A stretch of DNA of 64,000 nucleotides from Taenia hydatigena (taxonomy: Eukaryota > Platyhelminthes > Cestoda > Cyclophyllidea > Taeniidae): the NCBI GenBank assembly GCA_036345935.2, contig JADWOT020000001.1, positions 22,935,187 through 22,999,186 of the forward strand, written 5' to 3'. Each line of letters opens with the position of its first letter. The first letter of the stretch is position 1. Positions 21,308 through 33,100 of the stretch are shown piece after piece. The notes under the pieces are model-generated. The model was not told the DNA's origin and did not search any database. It saw only the letters and a list, made by a program, of their open reading frames with translations. Position numbers and translations under genes: made by a program.

Positions 21308-24185
21308 AAACTTCCTAGCACTAGCATTTCCTTAGATCTCCTTCATTTTTAAAAATATAACGGACTCTACTTTTCGATATACTGTGTTGTGACATTCTCG
21401 ATGGTTCACCTAACCACTCTAGTACTTCTTACTTCACTGGTTGTACTTATTCGCCTCGGCCTGACCTTTGGGTCAGGCTACGAGCTTTCCGGCCGCACTG
21501 TACTTTATGCATACACGCTACGGCTTCAACGAAGGCTCAGGACACGACATAGTAGCAACAATACTTCAGGTGGACTGTCTCATTTTGCTTGGTAGCAAAA
21601 GATATCGTGGTAATTTAACTATGTTAAGCGCATTTATTAATCACCGTTGTGCTATTGGTTACGGTCACATCCCAGCGCATGAAAAACGATTCAGGTCAAG
21701 TGGGTTGCGTGCGACCCGCGTGACTCATCCGTGCTGACACACTGCAGGGTCATATCTGCTGCAACACAGTTGCTGGTCAGCGCTACTGAAGACTTTTGCT
21801 GATAGTGCCGTAAATAATCTCTGGAACAACCAGCCAGTAGAACAACTATTAACTCGGATACCTATGACCTTGGGGAAGCGTGTCAGGAAATATTCCAGCC
21901 TTTAATCAGCACTCTAAGATAAGGCTCCTCAACTAGTTTTTTGATGCAAACCATCTTAGAACAGTCTTACATCGTGCCATGCAGAAGTTGACTTTTCGGT
22001 AATTCTGAGAACTGCGTAGGCATTAATATTTTTTTGATAAATTTCAGCCTAATGAACATGTTTAAGTAACACACCACGTCACAGTGGTGTGTACACCAAT
22101 TAATCGAGAGCGCCGCCGAGGCCCCGAAAGATGTCGACATTACACGAAATAACCACATTAAGAGGCAACAAAATTCAGGCTTTCATATGTATAATTGATC
22201 CAAAGTACTCGGACTTCCCTCATCATGATGAAGAAATTGGTTGTTAAAATGCGCATTGTTAAGCATATTTAGGAAACAGGTCGTAAATGTGTCATTTGCC
22301 GTTAAGATACAATTTGGTAAGTTGGAATGCACTAAAAATGTTTTCGTAGTTATCAAGGTGCATTCATTTGATGGTTGAGATGGACTGGTCAGTAAACCGC
22401 GTGATTTAAAGGGTACCAACTCTGTTTAATCTCCCCGCTGGACTCAATGGAGCCCAGAAACAAAATCAAACTAGATTTGGATTTAGTTCCATGACAAATT
22501 CTGCAAAAATTAAATCAAATTACAGTTAGTCCGAAATTTTGGATTTAGCAGTTGGAAGAGTAGCAATTAAAGTGTTAATGTGTGATAATTAGTTAGCCGT
22601 TTTAAAACCTGTGATTTTCCCTCAAATCGAACAGTTCCATTCGTGTCTACAAAATTCACACTCTACCGACAGCAAAATTCACCTCTATTTTTTTACTAAT
22701 TAAGTTACTCCCCAGATTGGATGTTTCTCTCCAGACATTACAACATTATAATCTAATAAGGGTGGTGCCAGCACACACGTACCAACAATTAGCTCTCGAT
22801 TTAATTAACATTCAACGTATCTCGCAGGGACAGACCAAGTGAACAGTAATTTGGGCCTCCACGCCAACTCACACATATCACGATGAATGACCCATATCCA
22901 GTCATTAGGATTCGCCTCGGAGGATGTATGTCAATGCCTTCGGGAGTTGGGTGGAGTCATTCGGGAGGGTGCGCACTCCCGCACTGGGTCAAAGTTGCAC
23001 CAAGGAGGATAGCAAAGGCTTTTAAAAATTTGACAGTCGCCATTACCAGTGCCGATTTATGAACGGCTAGCCTTCTTCCTTCTCGCCAAGCACACCTAAT
23101 CGCAGAAGCCGTATGATTTTGGTCTGGACACAATTAAAATGGCAAAGTGCCATCAAAAATGCATTTTAATAGACAAGTAGTAGTTCGTTTAGGCTTATGA
23201 TAACATCGCTCCTTATTTGTGATGACCGACGAAAACGGTATAACAAGAAGTGGCAAATTTTCTGCCATATTCACGGATAGCAACGAGGCTTCAACCTGAA
23301 CAGAATGAAATCGTAATATTTTTTAATTGTAAAAATATGTTTATCCATCCGCTTAAGCTCAGTTTCAAGCACATCACGTTCCGGCTGGAGGGATGGTTCC
23401 CATCAAAAATTCGAAACGACCCTGTTTAAAATGTTGCCTAAATTCTCTAGAAAGGCTAATTGTTTAGGCAATATAAAGGTGCCTTCAAAAACAAAGCTCA
23501 TACTGGAATTGATATCATAACCGAGCAATCTAAATGGAACTTTAGTGATTCCAAAAAGTGTGCTTTTTTAAAAAGAAGTCCGAGGTCAAATTAAAATCGA
23601 GACATATTTCTCTGGACCAAGAATCTTGCATTAATTTGCTTCAGTTCAGTGGCTTTTAATCCGTGAGCTTACAATTCTTCCACTAATCCAAATCCAAAAC
23701 TATCAAGAAGTGTCAAGCCACCCTAGAACGATACATCTAAACTGCCTACAAGAGAACAAAATTGTAATCACCAATTAGATATTGTGTATGTGCACTAGTC
23801 TACACCATCAATCACTCAGACGACTTGTCACTTAAATGAAATTCTGTCACAGTGACCCACAATACCTAATTGACCCTTTCCCATTGGACGGACTAGGTGG
23901 AGGAGGCTGGAGGCGCTCTAATTGCAACAACCCCGTGAGAAGAGCAATGTAATCACTCGGATGAATGATTGAGTGAGATGCCTTCATCACCAATCAACCG
24001 ACAAACTAATCTATTTAATTAGCGCCTAATCAGATTTCCCAGTTTGACACACGCATGTACTAACGCACATACACACTCTCTGCATCTACAGGGCACACCT
24101 TCATTGGCTACTCACCACACCAATCACTCCAGAAGCGGCATCACGTAAAGAGGTAGTCCTGCTGTAGTCTCACAATCATCCAGAT

Positions 24186-25607
24186 ATGGCCTCCACTTTC
24201 GTGGCAGCATCAAATTCCAACCCCAACGTACGAGTCAGCTACAGTCGACTCTACCAACTACCTGAGCGAGATCAATTCGAGACAGATCCTGCACTGGATA
24301 ACGAGGCTCAGCCCATAGGATGGGATCGGCGTTACGGTATGTTATTCTTCTCAGAAAGAGCCCTCCTCTACGGTCCTTACTCAGTTGCCTCAGCCGAGGA
24401 AAAGTTCATTCTCTCCCAGTTCCCCAGCTTCATGCGTGATCGTGGAAAGAAGTGCTTTTATCGCATATTTGAAGCCTACACTGCGGTAAAGTTGGGACGG
24501 AGTGGACTTCGAGCTCGTCCCCGAGATCCAGCTACTGATAGGGTCTACTATTTTCCTTTGCACTATCCCAGCTGTATTGCTCTCTCTGTGCTACACTATG
24601 ACGGTGACAGTTGCAGAACCTGTGCCGCGCTGGTGTACAAGTTTAGAAATCCAGAGGTAGCTGCTCTCGCTTTCAAGATGCTCACAGATACAAACAGTGT
24701 CCCTCGAGGACACAGAACCTCCTTGTCACCTGCCACATTGCCAGTAGCTCCAATCCTCACTAATGGCTCACCTACTCGCACCTCTTTGCGCCGAAAAGGG
24801 TCCACTCGTCGTACTCAAGAACGCGAGATCAAGATAGTCGCACCGTGTCGCTTTATGCGACAACCAAGGTCACGAAAAATTGACGTACAGTCGTCACCTC
24901 ATTGGGGTGAGTCCTATATCGACTTTGAGGGACCGCTGAAAATGTCCAGAGTTCGATCACAGCAGCGAAGCAAGAGTAGATCCAAAGTACGGAAGGAGCA
25001 GATGCCGATGCAACATCAAAACTGTTGCTGTTGCAACCACCAGTGTATCCATCATGGTGGGTGCGGGACACTGTTGATCGTCAATGGAAAGAGGTATCCC
25101 CTGAGCCTACTTCACGAACTGGTGGGTCAATTCGACGAAATAGTGCCGACTTTTCGGCTTAGCAAACCAAAGTCCACAAGCAGCAGCGACAGTAGTAGCA
25201 GCAGCAGTGAGAGCATCAATGAAGTTGGTATTGGAAATAATAACGCGGATTCGTACTCAGGATCCAGTGAACCTGTGGTTGAGTTGGTTTTTGACAAGCT
25301 GAAGAATACTTCAAATTTGAACGGAACTGAAATGACCTTCCGTAATCAAGCCTCAAGTCAAAATGGAGGGCATGGTGATGGCGAGAATCCTGTCACGGTG
25401 ATTCGCCTTAGCAGACAAGGTCATTCAGATAGCGAACAGGAGGATGATGGTAACGGTTTTGGGTATCTCGCATCACCCACGAAAGTTCTCGGAGATGGGA
25501 CAACGGTATACAACCTCTATGGAAGGCAGAGGTCTGATGACAGAGCCGTCAGACAGTTCAACGACTCAAACTTCACGGCCGACGAGACACCAGATGAGGA
25601 CATGTAA
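24186..25607 (+). CDS. Unknown 473-aa protein with possible PH/PTB-like N-terminal region
   Basis: I do not recognise the family. It is an uninterrupted 473-codon frame with an ATG and animal-like codon use, so very probably a real, single-exon coding region. Residues about 15-170 look globular: WDRRYGMLFFSERALLYGPY, then VYYFPLHYPSCIALSVL, then CAALVYKFRNPEVAALAFKM. That last pattern (an aromatic strand, then a helix carrying ExAALAFKML) resembles the end of PTB/PID or PH-like domains such as FAM43, but this is only an impression. Residues 200-275 are Arg/Ser-rich and basic. A Cys/His cluster spans 280-294 (CCCCNHQCIHHGGCG), possibly metal-binding, followed by LLIVNGKRYPLSLLHELV. A Ser run (about 332-343) and an acidic tail follow. 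No signal peptide or membrane span. Probably intracellular. Surrounded by gene-poor DNA on both sides. Confidence 0.75.
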   Translation: MASTFVAASNSNPNVRVSYSRLYQLPERDQFETDPALDNEAQPIGWDRRYGMLFFSERALLYGPYSVASAEEKFILSQFPSFMRDRGKKCFYRIFEAYTAVKLGRSGLRARPRDPATDRVYYFPLHYPSCIALSVLHYDGDSCRTCAALVYKFRNPEVAALAFKMLTDTNSVPRGHRTSLSPATLPVAPILTNGSPTRTSLRRKGSTRRTQEREIKIVAPCRFMRQPRSRKIDVQSSPHWGESYIDFEGPLKMSRVRSQQRSKSRSKVRKEQMPMQHQNCCCCNHQCIHHGGCGTLLIVNGKRYPLSLLHELVGQFDEIVPTFRLSKPKSTSSSDSSSSSSESINEVGIGNNNADSYSGSSEPVVELVFDKLKNTSNLNGTEMTFRNQASSQNGGHGDGENPVTVIRLSRQGHSDSEQEDDGNGFGYLASPTKVLGDGTTVYNLYGRQRSDDRAVRQFNDSNFTADETPDEDM

Positions 25608-27779
25608 AGACTTATGCGTTTGCAGTTCGTTTGGCTTGTAGTTTTGATTATCTCTCTCCTTTCTTTGGCAATAGAAACGTGCCAGAAGTAATGCCCCTAA
25701 AGCAGGCGAACAACGTTGATAGCACGTGAGCAGAAAAGTAAACTCATTATCTTTGATACTGATATACGAAGCACTTTTAAAAGCGGCAATGTGCACAATT
25801 TTTACAAACTTGCATTTTTTAAAAAAAATGAACGCAAAACAAAAGGTTTGCCGGTGTTAGGTGAGCAATAGCCCCTTTTGGGTTTGTAAAAACATCCAAG
25901 TGCGAAAAAAGGCGTGTAGAATTTGCTAAAAATGTGTGAATACTGAGCGTTTGCCTTATGGCAATCCTTAACCATAATAACCTTAGGCGCGTTTTTATGA
26001 ATTACCGATTCAATAAGCGTTAGTCAATCTTTTTCGAAAATTGGATTTTTATTTCTCATGATTCCAAATATAGGCTCTACCATCTACCTTAAACAAGTAT
26101 AGGAAGTTTGGAATGGAAAACCTTGAAATCTTGTATAATATTTGTTAAACATTCAGTTCAATGCAAACTAACATCAATCAATTTGACCTTTTAGAAAGAC
26201 AGTGGGTTTAGTAAATAAACTGCAAAGCGAATGGAAAAGTGAGGCTTTAATGAAGATTTATGAGGCTTTGTTGTCTAGATCTAGTTAAGTAGCAAATTTT
26301 CGGATTTGGAATTGCACTATCCGCTTTCGCTTGCCTTGGTTTTTTAAGTACCCAGAGATGTTTCTTGTGTGTGAATTTCTGCTCTCATTCGTTTTGGAAT
26401 CAAAGCCTTTAGGTTCAAGATTGTTTTGCCTGGCTTTAGCTGCTCTCGCGGTCCTTTGGAAATGAAACAGAGGAAAATTCGCCTTGTGTAATTTGATTGT
26501 ATATTGAGATGTAGATGCAAGTAAGACGAGTTCCGAAACTTCTGAATGGATCTTCCAGCAGTACTTATTGGCCTGCGGCGCTTACCTTCATTTCAGAGAA
26601 ACCACTTACGGAGATCATATGGTCAGCTTAGCTTTCCACTTAATAACGTCATCATTTTTCTGATAATAATTTTAACTTTTGGAATATCTCTTCGCTTCGG
26701 TAGCAGGCCAATTATGAGCTCTGCCATTGTACATCTTTTAAGCCCTTCTATTCGTCGATAGCATACTTTTCACCCGGGCGTATGAATTTCTATCGCCTTT
26801 AGAGCAGTCTCGTGGCTTTACACTTGTTTTAAAATGAATAGTTTTGCTTTGGGCTAAGATTTCGGGGAAGCTACCATTGTTAGGCTTCTGGGGTAGAGCT
26901 TATGGAAATTCTGTGGTTATCGGAGCATTTAAACACTGCTTACCTTAAGGGTAGATTCAACTTGTTGAATTGTTCCATGTTGATTGTGTATTCGATACAT
27001 GACAGTATCGTACGATGTACCGTCCGCTCCGAAACCGTATAAAACCAGTTAGCATGGGCACTTTTTCTACCTCACCGAAGTGCTAAGATGCCGCGCTGCA
27101 ATGGCAGTGGTACAACTTGCGGATATCGAGTAGCACTAGCAGTTTAATATTCACACAAACCAACATTTGCCTGCTACATTTCTCTGACATCTACAGCATT
27201 TTTTTCATCTGGGAGCCGATCAGATGCCTGACAGTTGTTTTTTGAGAGAATAATTAACAAGCCGTTAAAAAGTGTCAAACCCATCTCAATTTGAATCGTA
27301 AAACCTTCTAAGACGGTAAAATGTTGCATGAATGCCACTGTAAAGTACGCAATAAAAAGATGTTCCCTAATGGCGAAGTAAGTAATTACAAGCTCCCCCC
27401 ACCCCATATTATAATCACTTTAGATGTATCCACAGAGGACAAGCTTTTGTGATGCCAAAATACTCAAGGGTTTGACAGGCACAAAGCTACTCACCAGTTA
27501 TACCCCACCTGCGTCAAGGAGTTGATGGCTTCTTTCAAAATCACTCTGTCTCCCCCCTCCCTCTTCCATTACACCCAGTAGAATGTGCTAATCAGCTTGA
27601 TCAACGACTCATTTGACTTAATAATCAGGATGTGCATACCAGGGCTATGCAGGTAGAAATTCGCATTTGTAATCTGAAGTAGAGTTACTTTTAAAGAGTG
27701 GTTTGTACTTTAGTGTTTTCGGAAAGTCGTTTAAGTTATTTGATTAAGTATGTAAGATTGAAGTTTGCTATTAGAGAGT

Positions 27780-27975
27780 TATGGATATCAAAGCGCCCCT
27801 AGACATCCCTAAAGAAGAAAGAAGACACAGTGCCGGGACAAAATAGGCACTGTAGGAGACATAAAAGGGGCCGAGGTTACTAGTGTGTTCAGAAGGCCAG
27901 GCAACCAGGCGGGAGTTTAATGGCAGAGGCTCTAAGTGACCCGTCACCACGACTGATGGATAAACAAGCAAATAA
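27780..27975 (-). repeat. SINE-like repeat, copy J (inverted)
   Basis: Minus-strand reading includes GTGACGGGTCACTTAGAGCC, GCCTGGTTGCCTGGCCTTCT and GGCACTGTGTCTTCTTTCTT. The last block matches copy D (AGTGCTGTGTCTTCTTTCGT) closely. Confidence 0.65.
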
Positions 27976-28299
27976 AACATCACAGATCCAATGTTTATTC
28001 TGGCTTAACAGCCAAAAGTCAAATAATGATGGGCTCGGAGGACAAGGTTTCCAGAAGTCGCTCTTTCTTTTGGGTTGCATTGTGAAACCGATTGTTTTTC
28101 TTCTCCTGTGCAAATCTCAAGACTTTTGGGTGTGACTCTGAACATGTAACAAATTTTTTTACTCATTAATGAGGGATAACGAAAAATTGGACCTAACGGA
28201 CCCTTTGTCTATCGTCTGTGCTAACCCTGCAAAAGGCGAACTATCAAAAATTAAGAGCGCCTTAATCTCGGAAGTGCTCCCACCGGAAAGCATTTGAAT

Positions 28300-28515
28300 T
28301 TCGGGAACTACATTAAAAGTATTTACTGTGCGTGTAATACATTGACTCTTCTGACTGCCGATTTTGGTTTCGGTCACTTGGGTGGCTACATTGCCCTGGC
28401 CACGTGGGCTGGCCTCCGGGCCATGCCAGCAGTCTCGTTCCCTCTGCCTATGGAACACATATTCTGTCCAGTATTATGTCTTCTTAGCCCTCAAGGAAGC
28501 CGAGGAATGCTAAAA
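28300..28515 (+). repeat. SINE-like repeat, copy B
   Basis: One of the best copies: TTTCGGTCACTTGGGTGGCT, ATTGCCCTGG, then GGGCTGGCCTCCGGGCCATG, CCAGCAG, ACATATTCTGTCCAGTATTA and a CTCAAGGAAGCCGAGGAATG end. Blocks occur in the same order as in copies A and C. Confidence 0.8.
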
Positions 28516-28864
28516 GTCTTATTTTTTTATGAGAAAAAGGAGGGACTAATGCGCTGCTTTTAGAATGTCGACGAAAAACCGAAGTTTGCGTGCAAAAGGA
28601 ATCGGCTGGTTAAATTAACAGATCCTCTAAACTACCATTAAATCAAAACACTTTTTGGTTTAGACATTAAAAATGCTGAGAGGTGTGCAAAATATAGTTT
28701 GATTTGGTGTTTTGGTGCAAAATAATATGGTACAAATAGATTGGATCGCATTCAGGGAAACGTTAAATGCATATCTTTACCGTGATGAAAGTTAACCGTG
28801 CTTATACAACTATTTAATTGTTAATTAAATTCTTATTTACGGTAACGGTCTGCAGAGAATCTTC

Positions 28865-28965
28865 ACCAGTCGACTTGACAGCTGGGCCATGCCAGTAAGG
28901 CCCAAGTCCTTCTGTAAGTCGACAGTACATATTCTGCTTAAGCATTACTACCATCTTTCATCTAC
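28865..28965 (+). repeat. SINE-like repeat, copy F (partial)
   Basis: Shows AGCTGGGCCATGCCAGTAAG, then CCCAAGTCCTTCTGTAAGTC and GACAGTACATATTCTGCTTA, the middle blocks of the family. Confidence 0.6.
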
Positions 28966-29119
28966 ATGCAAGTCTGGGGACGTTGCACGGCCAATAGACC
29001 CACACAGATTGCCTGCAAACCAAAAATCATCCCATTCCGGTGATCAGTAACGCCGAGCATTATCTTGTAATACGTTTGTTGTTTGCTTGACTCTCGATTT
29101 TAGGAAACTAACAGCATAA

Positions 29120-29255
29120 TTGGCCTTCGTACCCTCGCCGGTTGGGCTGGCCTCTGGGTCACGTCAGTAGCTCAAGCCCTGGATGGATGCATAGTCTGCC
29201 CAAGTGCTGTGTCTTCTTTCGTCTTCAGGGAAGTCTTGGGTGCTCAAATAGGATC
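29120..29255 (+). repeat. SINE-like repeat, copy D
   Basis: Shows TTGGGCTGGCCTCTGGGTCA, CGTCAGTAGCTCAAGCCCTG and TGTCTTCTTTCGTCTTCAGG followed by GAAGTCTTGGGTGCT, so it covers the core and 3' blocks. Confidence 0.7.
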
Positions 29256-30196
29256 ACATTAAATGCGAAAGTGCGTGCATTACGCCTGATAAACTTTAGC
29301 TGTTTAGTAGGCATGCATGCCAGACAGTAGTAAATCTGAATGCAAGTAGCAATGAAGAATTTGGGATGTGACTTAGTCATTTCTCCTACATTCCTCAGTT
29401 GCATATAGAAGTAATACTGGGGATGACTTCATACTGAAATGGCATGCATAGAGCTGCGTTTTTTATTTAAATTATTTAAGGGCTTAGTCTTATACCACCC
29501 AATTTATGAGCGTTGCATGAACAAATGACAAATTGAAACTAGGGAATAAATATCTCCTAAAAAAGCATGCTGACGATCTCTCTAGGCGAACTAAGCCGAC
29601 GTAGAGTCTGCTAGTGCTATTCCGAAATCAACTTATCCTACTTGACTGAGATGACCTGCGAACCAGAGTTGAACACATTTTTATGCGAGCACATTAAAAT
29701 AAATACTAAAAGACTCATTTCCGAAGACAGTTCCAGAAAGCGCAATCATAAGATTCCGCATTGTTGCATTCACACCATTAAAAGATGTGGTGAGTATAAG
29801 GAAACTTTGCTTCACGTCGCGTCACGAACATTTCTTTTGGGAAGTTATTAGTTGTTGCTAAAAAGAATCTTTTGTGCTATTCAACAAATTATGACAGAAT
29901 GCTAGGCATTTAGCGGCAAAATTCCTGAAATACCAAGGCGAGATTAAATAACTATTAACACAAACACTTCATGATCTTTTGCTTGCAAATCCTAAAATAT
30001 GACGATCTCCAGCCAGCATTAATTCTTCAAAAATTGATCTATTTATTATTTACGCACTGTTTATTTGTATTTTGTTAATCTCATTTGCTAAAAGTTGCGA
30101 TCTTACGTAACCACAAGGCTGCAGTGGCCTTAAGGCGTGCTGATGACAGTGCTCAAAATAGTAACTTCATTATTCCCAGTAGTGACGTGATTTTAG

Positions 30197-33100
30197 AAAC
30201 GCCTAAATTCAGATCCGAGTTGGCCATGTATTTTAGTGGGATTAAATGATGTTCAGCTGTTGTGCGACTGCGGAGGTTTGTGATGGCTCTTCAATGCTTC
30301 ATGCTTAGATATTTTTACCGATGAGAGTGCTGCGTCTGATGTGCCTGGTCTGCACACTTGTTCATTCGATGTAAGCTTGTCTTAAAATTCACTCATTACC
30401 CTTGGTCGGGGTTTCGGCATTATTAACTTCGCAAATCCCTATAGGGTGTTGAGGACATTGAATGGACGATGGTTGATGCAGTATTGGTTTCGAACTCTCA
30501 AAGTCTGCTCATGCTTCCCTACATAACTGAAATGCAAGATTTTCGTGGGAAGGTGCTTACACCTGATCCTGTCCTGAGGTTGGGCAAGTAAGTCTCATTT
30601 TGGATCCGTTGACTTCATACCCTCCTAGGGTATTAATCGATGATCTCTTTGCTGAAACTGAAAACTTATCTTCTGCTGTCTTGGAATCAGCGAACAAAAG
30701 GTCGGTACTTCTGTCTAGTGGGTATTTTTTGAAATAGTCTATCTGATAGTCGGCGATGGCTCCTACGCTACACTAAAGATCAAGCTGCTAACGCCCTATC
30801 AAAAGTACAAACACTCGCCTATCACGAATATGTTGTAAGCTTGCTTACTTTGGTGTAGTGACCATCCATGTGTAGGACCTTTTCGGTCTTATTAAAGTGA
30901 AGTGTGTCTCTGCTGGATACGAAATCGGTAGTTCAAATTGGGTCCTCAAAACTGATGCCGAAAAACTGGCCTACATCTCACGCTCTTCCCTCTATCCTTC
31001 ATTCGCGATGGTAAGTAGCTATGGTTAGGTTTCTCAATACCTCCTCCCATGTTAGCCAATGGATTTCTCCGAATTTTCCGACATTGATGTTTTAATCATC
31101 GGTGCTGTGAATACCTCTGATTGTCTTCCATTCGACGTTGCTATGCAGTGCTTTAAAACCATAACTGGTGAGTGTATGATTTTCTGATCGAATTGTCGAA
31201 TACTTGATTGTAGTTCAGACGCTGGCTCGTGGTAATCACGTAATACTGCCCACCCTCCCTTCTGGTCTGATCTACCATCTTCTCGAGGCGGTAGCGTCAG
31301 CCAAGGAGGAATTTGATGGGAATCTTCTTTCGGAATTTGATAAGTCCATCTCTGTTTCGGTTGCAAAGGGGGCAGCCGGAGGGGGAGGAGCAGACAAGGC
31401 AGCTCCGAAAGGTGGCGTCTCCTTGGTGGGTAAGGTGGCCAAGTGCCCCTGTCTTTTCATCTCGACCCAGGCCAAAGCCAGTCTAGCCTATGCCAATGCC
31501 TCGGGCGAGTGGCTGGCTACTGATCGCGAGTCGGCGCTTTATGCGGCTGATTCGCCCTTCCTCTTCAACACGGTACGTTCTCCCATTTAGTTTTCATCAC
31601 GATGAAGGTGGGACGAGGGATAGTGTGATTGTGAGAATGTGCTCGTTTGCCGTCTATCGTATGGGCTGTCGATTTTTCCCCGATAATTATGCTGTCGTGA
31701 TTCGTATGAAGACCGGTGGTGCAGCGCCTTGGTTATTTCTTGAAAACAATGATTTCATACAAGTTGGAAAGCGGCTTCATATTAAACTCATGGCTAGGAG
31801 ATTAGTAGTTTTATAAGTGCCATAGCCGAGGTCTGCTTTCTGTTCTGTCCTCGTTTCAGCCCTGAACAACTTCCTCTAATTTGGGGAGATGCATAATTCT
31901 CAAATTATTGCTGTGAATCACTGTTGTCGACCATTATTGCAGCCGGTTTGTCTACAGAGGCTTTTGATTGTTTTAATCTTGTTGCTGCCGCCGAATATTG
32001 ATGCCGTTTCAATAGCACGTTTGGTTCCAGCGTCCACAAACATGAAAACCACGGCAAATGGCCTTCTTTGATATTTTAGTGAATTATTTGCCCAGTGAAA
32101 TCGTGATCTTTGTTTAAGTACTATGTAAGCAGAACTATGTGCCATTAACGTGAAAGCCGAATCACGAGAATCTGGAGAAGTATGTTTTTTTTGCGACATC
32201 GCCCCCAGCGATCCCTATGGTTACCTCACCTCGGCCATTCTAACTGATTCCATATTAGTTTCCTTAGCTCTCCCATTGGGAGTCTGGGGATTCAGTGACG
32301 ATTTCTTGTGGTAATTTGTTTGTGAAATGTAAGCTTGTCAATGCTGCCACCAACCCAGTACCTGAGTTGTTCCTGAAGTCGCTTCAAAGCACATGAATCT
32401 GAATGCAAACGTCCTTTTTGCGGACGTGAGGGGCGAATTGGGGGAGAGTGGGAGGTTTAGTTTGGTAAAATATGCTCAATACGTCCTTATTCTTTTTTCC
32501 TTTATCATCCAGTGGATCCGCGACCATCACCTGGCCACTCTGGCCTCGTTGCACTCCACGCCAGGTCAGATGACCAATGAAGCCATTGGTCGCAAGAAGA
32601 GAGATCGTGCATGGGTAGAGGGAGGCTTGTGGCCATCCTACCCCACTGTTTTCCTCTCTGGCCATCCCAGTTGTCGCCTTGGCCCCGCAGTACACCTCAT
32701 TCGCGCACTTTCATTGGGCTCTAGTAGGCAACGGACATCACAGCAACAGCAGCAGCAGCAGTACTCAAGCACAAATTCTTTAATTCTCGTTCAGTCGGAT
32801 GAATTCTGGTAGGTTTGGCTGAAGCCGTTATCCTTCCTGCTCCCTCTCGGCCACGATTTCTGTTTTTTTTTTCAGCTTTTTATCCAATCATTCGTTCATC
32901 CTGAATTTGTCCACTTTTCTAGCGTCGAGGCTATCTCCGACAACGCTATGGGGTAGTCGATGCTGGAAGGGGATCAAGCACAGACGTGTAGAAGAGCTAC
33001 GAACTTAGTAGCTCGGCATGAACAAGTGTTCTGCCGCCTAGGTTTTCCTTCCTTTAACTTTTGGATGAAGCTGAAACCCTCATAGGTCAGCCGGTGTACC

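Larger units (their letters stand above)
19300..24185. other. Gene-free interval with repeats
   Basis: No gene recognised. Two minus-strand SINE-like copies occur (about 20285-20420 and 21000-21145). A perfect 8-bp inverted repeat lies at 21278-21307. The rest is AT-rich with short open frames only. The last few hundred bases presumably hold the promoter and 5' leader of the 473-aa protein gene. Confidence 0.5.
25608..30196. other. Gene-free interval rich in SINE-like copies
   Basis: No gene recognised. Four SINE-like copies cluster between about 27.78 and 29.25 kb, in both orientations. The rest is AT-rich with only short frames. The 5' end of INTS9 may extend into the last few hundred bases. 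Confidence 0.5.
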
